DNA of 13,971 nt, taken from Anammoximicrobium sp032229885. Lineage in GTDB: Bacteria; Planctomycetota; Planctomycetia; Pirellulales; Pirellulaceae. The translations under genes were made by a program, and so were the position numbers. Every line of letters starts with the position of its first letter. Within the stretch, counting starts at the first letter, position 1. This document shows positions 13,959 to 13,971 of the stretch, piece by piece. Under the pieces are notes generated by a model, which was not told the origin of the DNA, did no database searches, and was given only the letters and a program-made list of their open reading frames with translations. The stretch spans positions 1-13,971 of the forward strand of contig JAVYAJ010000428.1 in the NCBI GenBank assembly GCA_032229885.1. Reading direction: 5' to 3'.

Positions 13959-13971
13959 ATGAACGCGAAGA
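13959..13971 (+). CDS. Start of the next gene (only MNAK visible)
   Basis: ATG 13959 is preceded by a strong binding site, GGAGGA, with a 6-nt spacer, and the frame runs off the window after four codons. The product cannot be told. The 10-mer GAGGACAGCC in front of it also precedes the papain-fold gene start at 7398. Confidence 0.6.

Noticed and set aside
1..13971. tRNA, rRNA, CRISPR arrays, insertion sequences, RNase P, tmRNA and SRP cores
   Set aside because: I looked for T-loop motifs, regularly spaced direct repeats with spacers, transposase motifs and conserved RNA cores, and found none that were convincing.

Overview
The window looks like chromosomal DNA of a G+C-rich planctomycete (Planctomycetota, possibly Pirellulales or a relative). 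I infer this from the gene mix, with no database search. The mix is a HU-family protein of the GPGVF type with a basic tail, a very large secreted GH2-like protein with GATase-like and carbohydrate-binding modules, a ceramidase-like zinc-hydrolase-type protein, a Tat-exported sialidase-fold protein and a tiny two-helix membrane protein. Long spurious open frames run on both strands, as expected at this base composition.

Layout: (1) 1-1569 (+), the 3' part of recQ, cut by the window edge. (2) 1570-1845, a gap with a GC hairpin, three tandem 22-bp repeats and a possible promoter. (3) 1846-6972 (+), a 1708-residue exported GH2-like protein. It keeps the nucleophile Glu but has Asn where the acid/base Glu should be. 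(4) 7095-7298 (+), a 67-residue membrane protein with a GTG start. (5) 7398-9461 (+), an exported protein with a YiiX/C92-type permuted papain fold. (6) 9841-10176 (-), a HU-family DNA-binding protein convergent with gene 5; the 379-bp gap between them holds several hairpins. (7) 10177-10689, a divergent gap with a good HU promoter on the minus strand and a long hairpin-rich leader on the plus strand. (8) 10690-12129 (+), an exported neutral-ceramidase-like protein. (9) 12130-12552, a gap with several hairpins, two of them closed by UNCG-type tetraloops. (10) 12553-13836 (+), a Tat-exported sialidase-like six-bladed propeller. (11) 13837-13971, a short leader with a terminator-like hairpin and a hairpin over the ribosome binding site, then the first codons of the next gene.

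How the genes fit together: recQ (DNA repair) and HU (nucleoid structure) are housekeeping genes. The four large exported products (GH2-like, permuted papain, ceramidase-like, sialidase-like) act outside the cytoplasm on glycans, lipids or cell-wall-like amides. Each has its own ribosome binding site, and the gaps are mostly 100-500 bp with hairpins, so this looks like single-gene units and not one operon. A shared role in breaking down glycolipids or glycoproteins is possible but unproven. No mobile element, CRISPR array, tRNA or rRNA was found. The most notable points are the altered catalytic positions in the GH2-like and ceramidase-like proteins and the structured gaps on both sides of the ceramidase-like gene.
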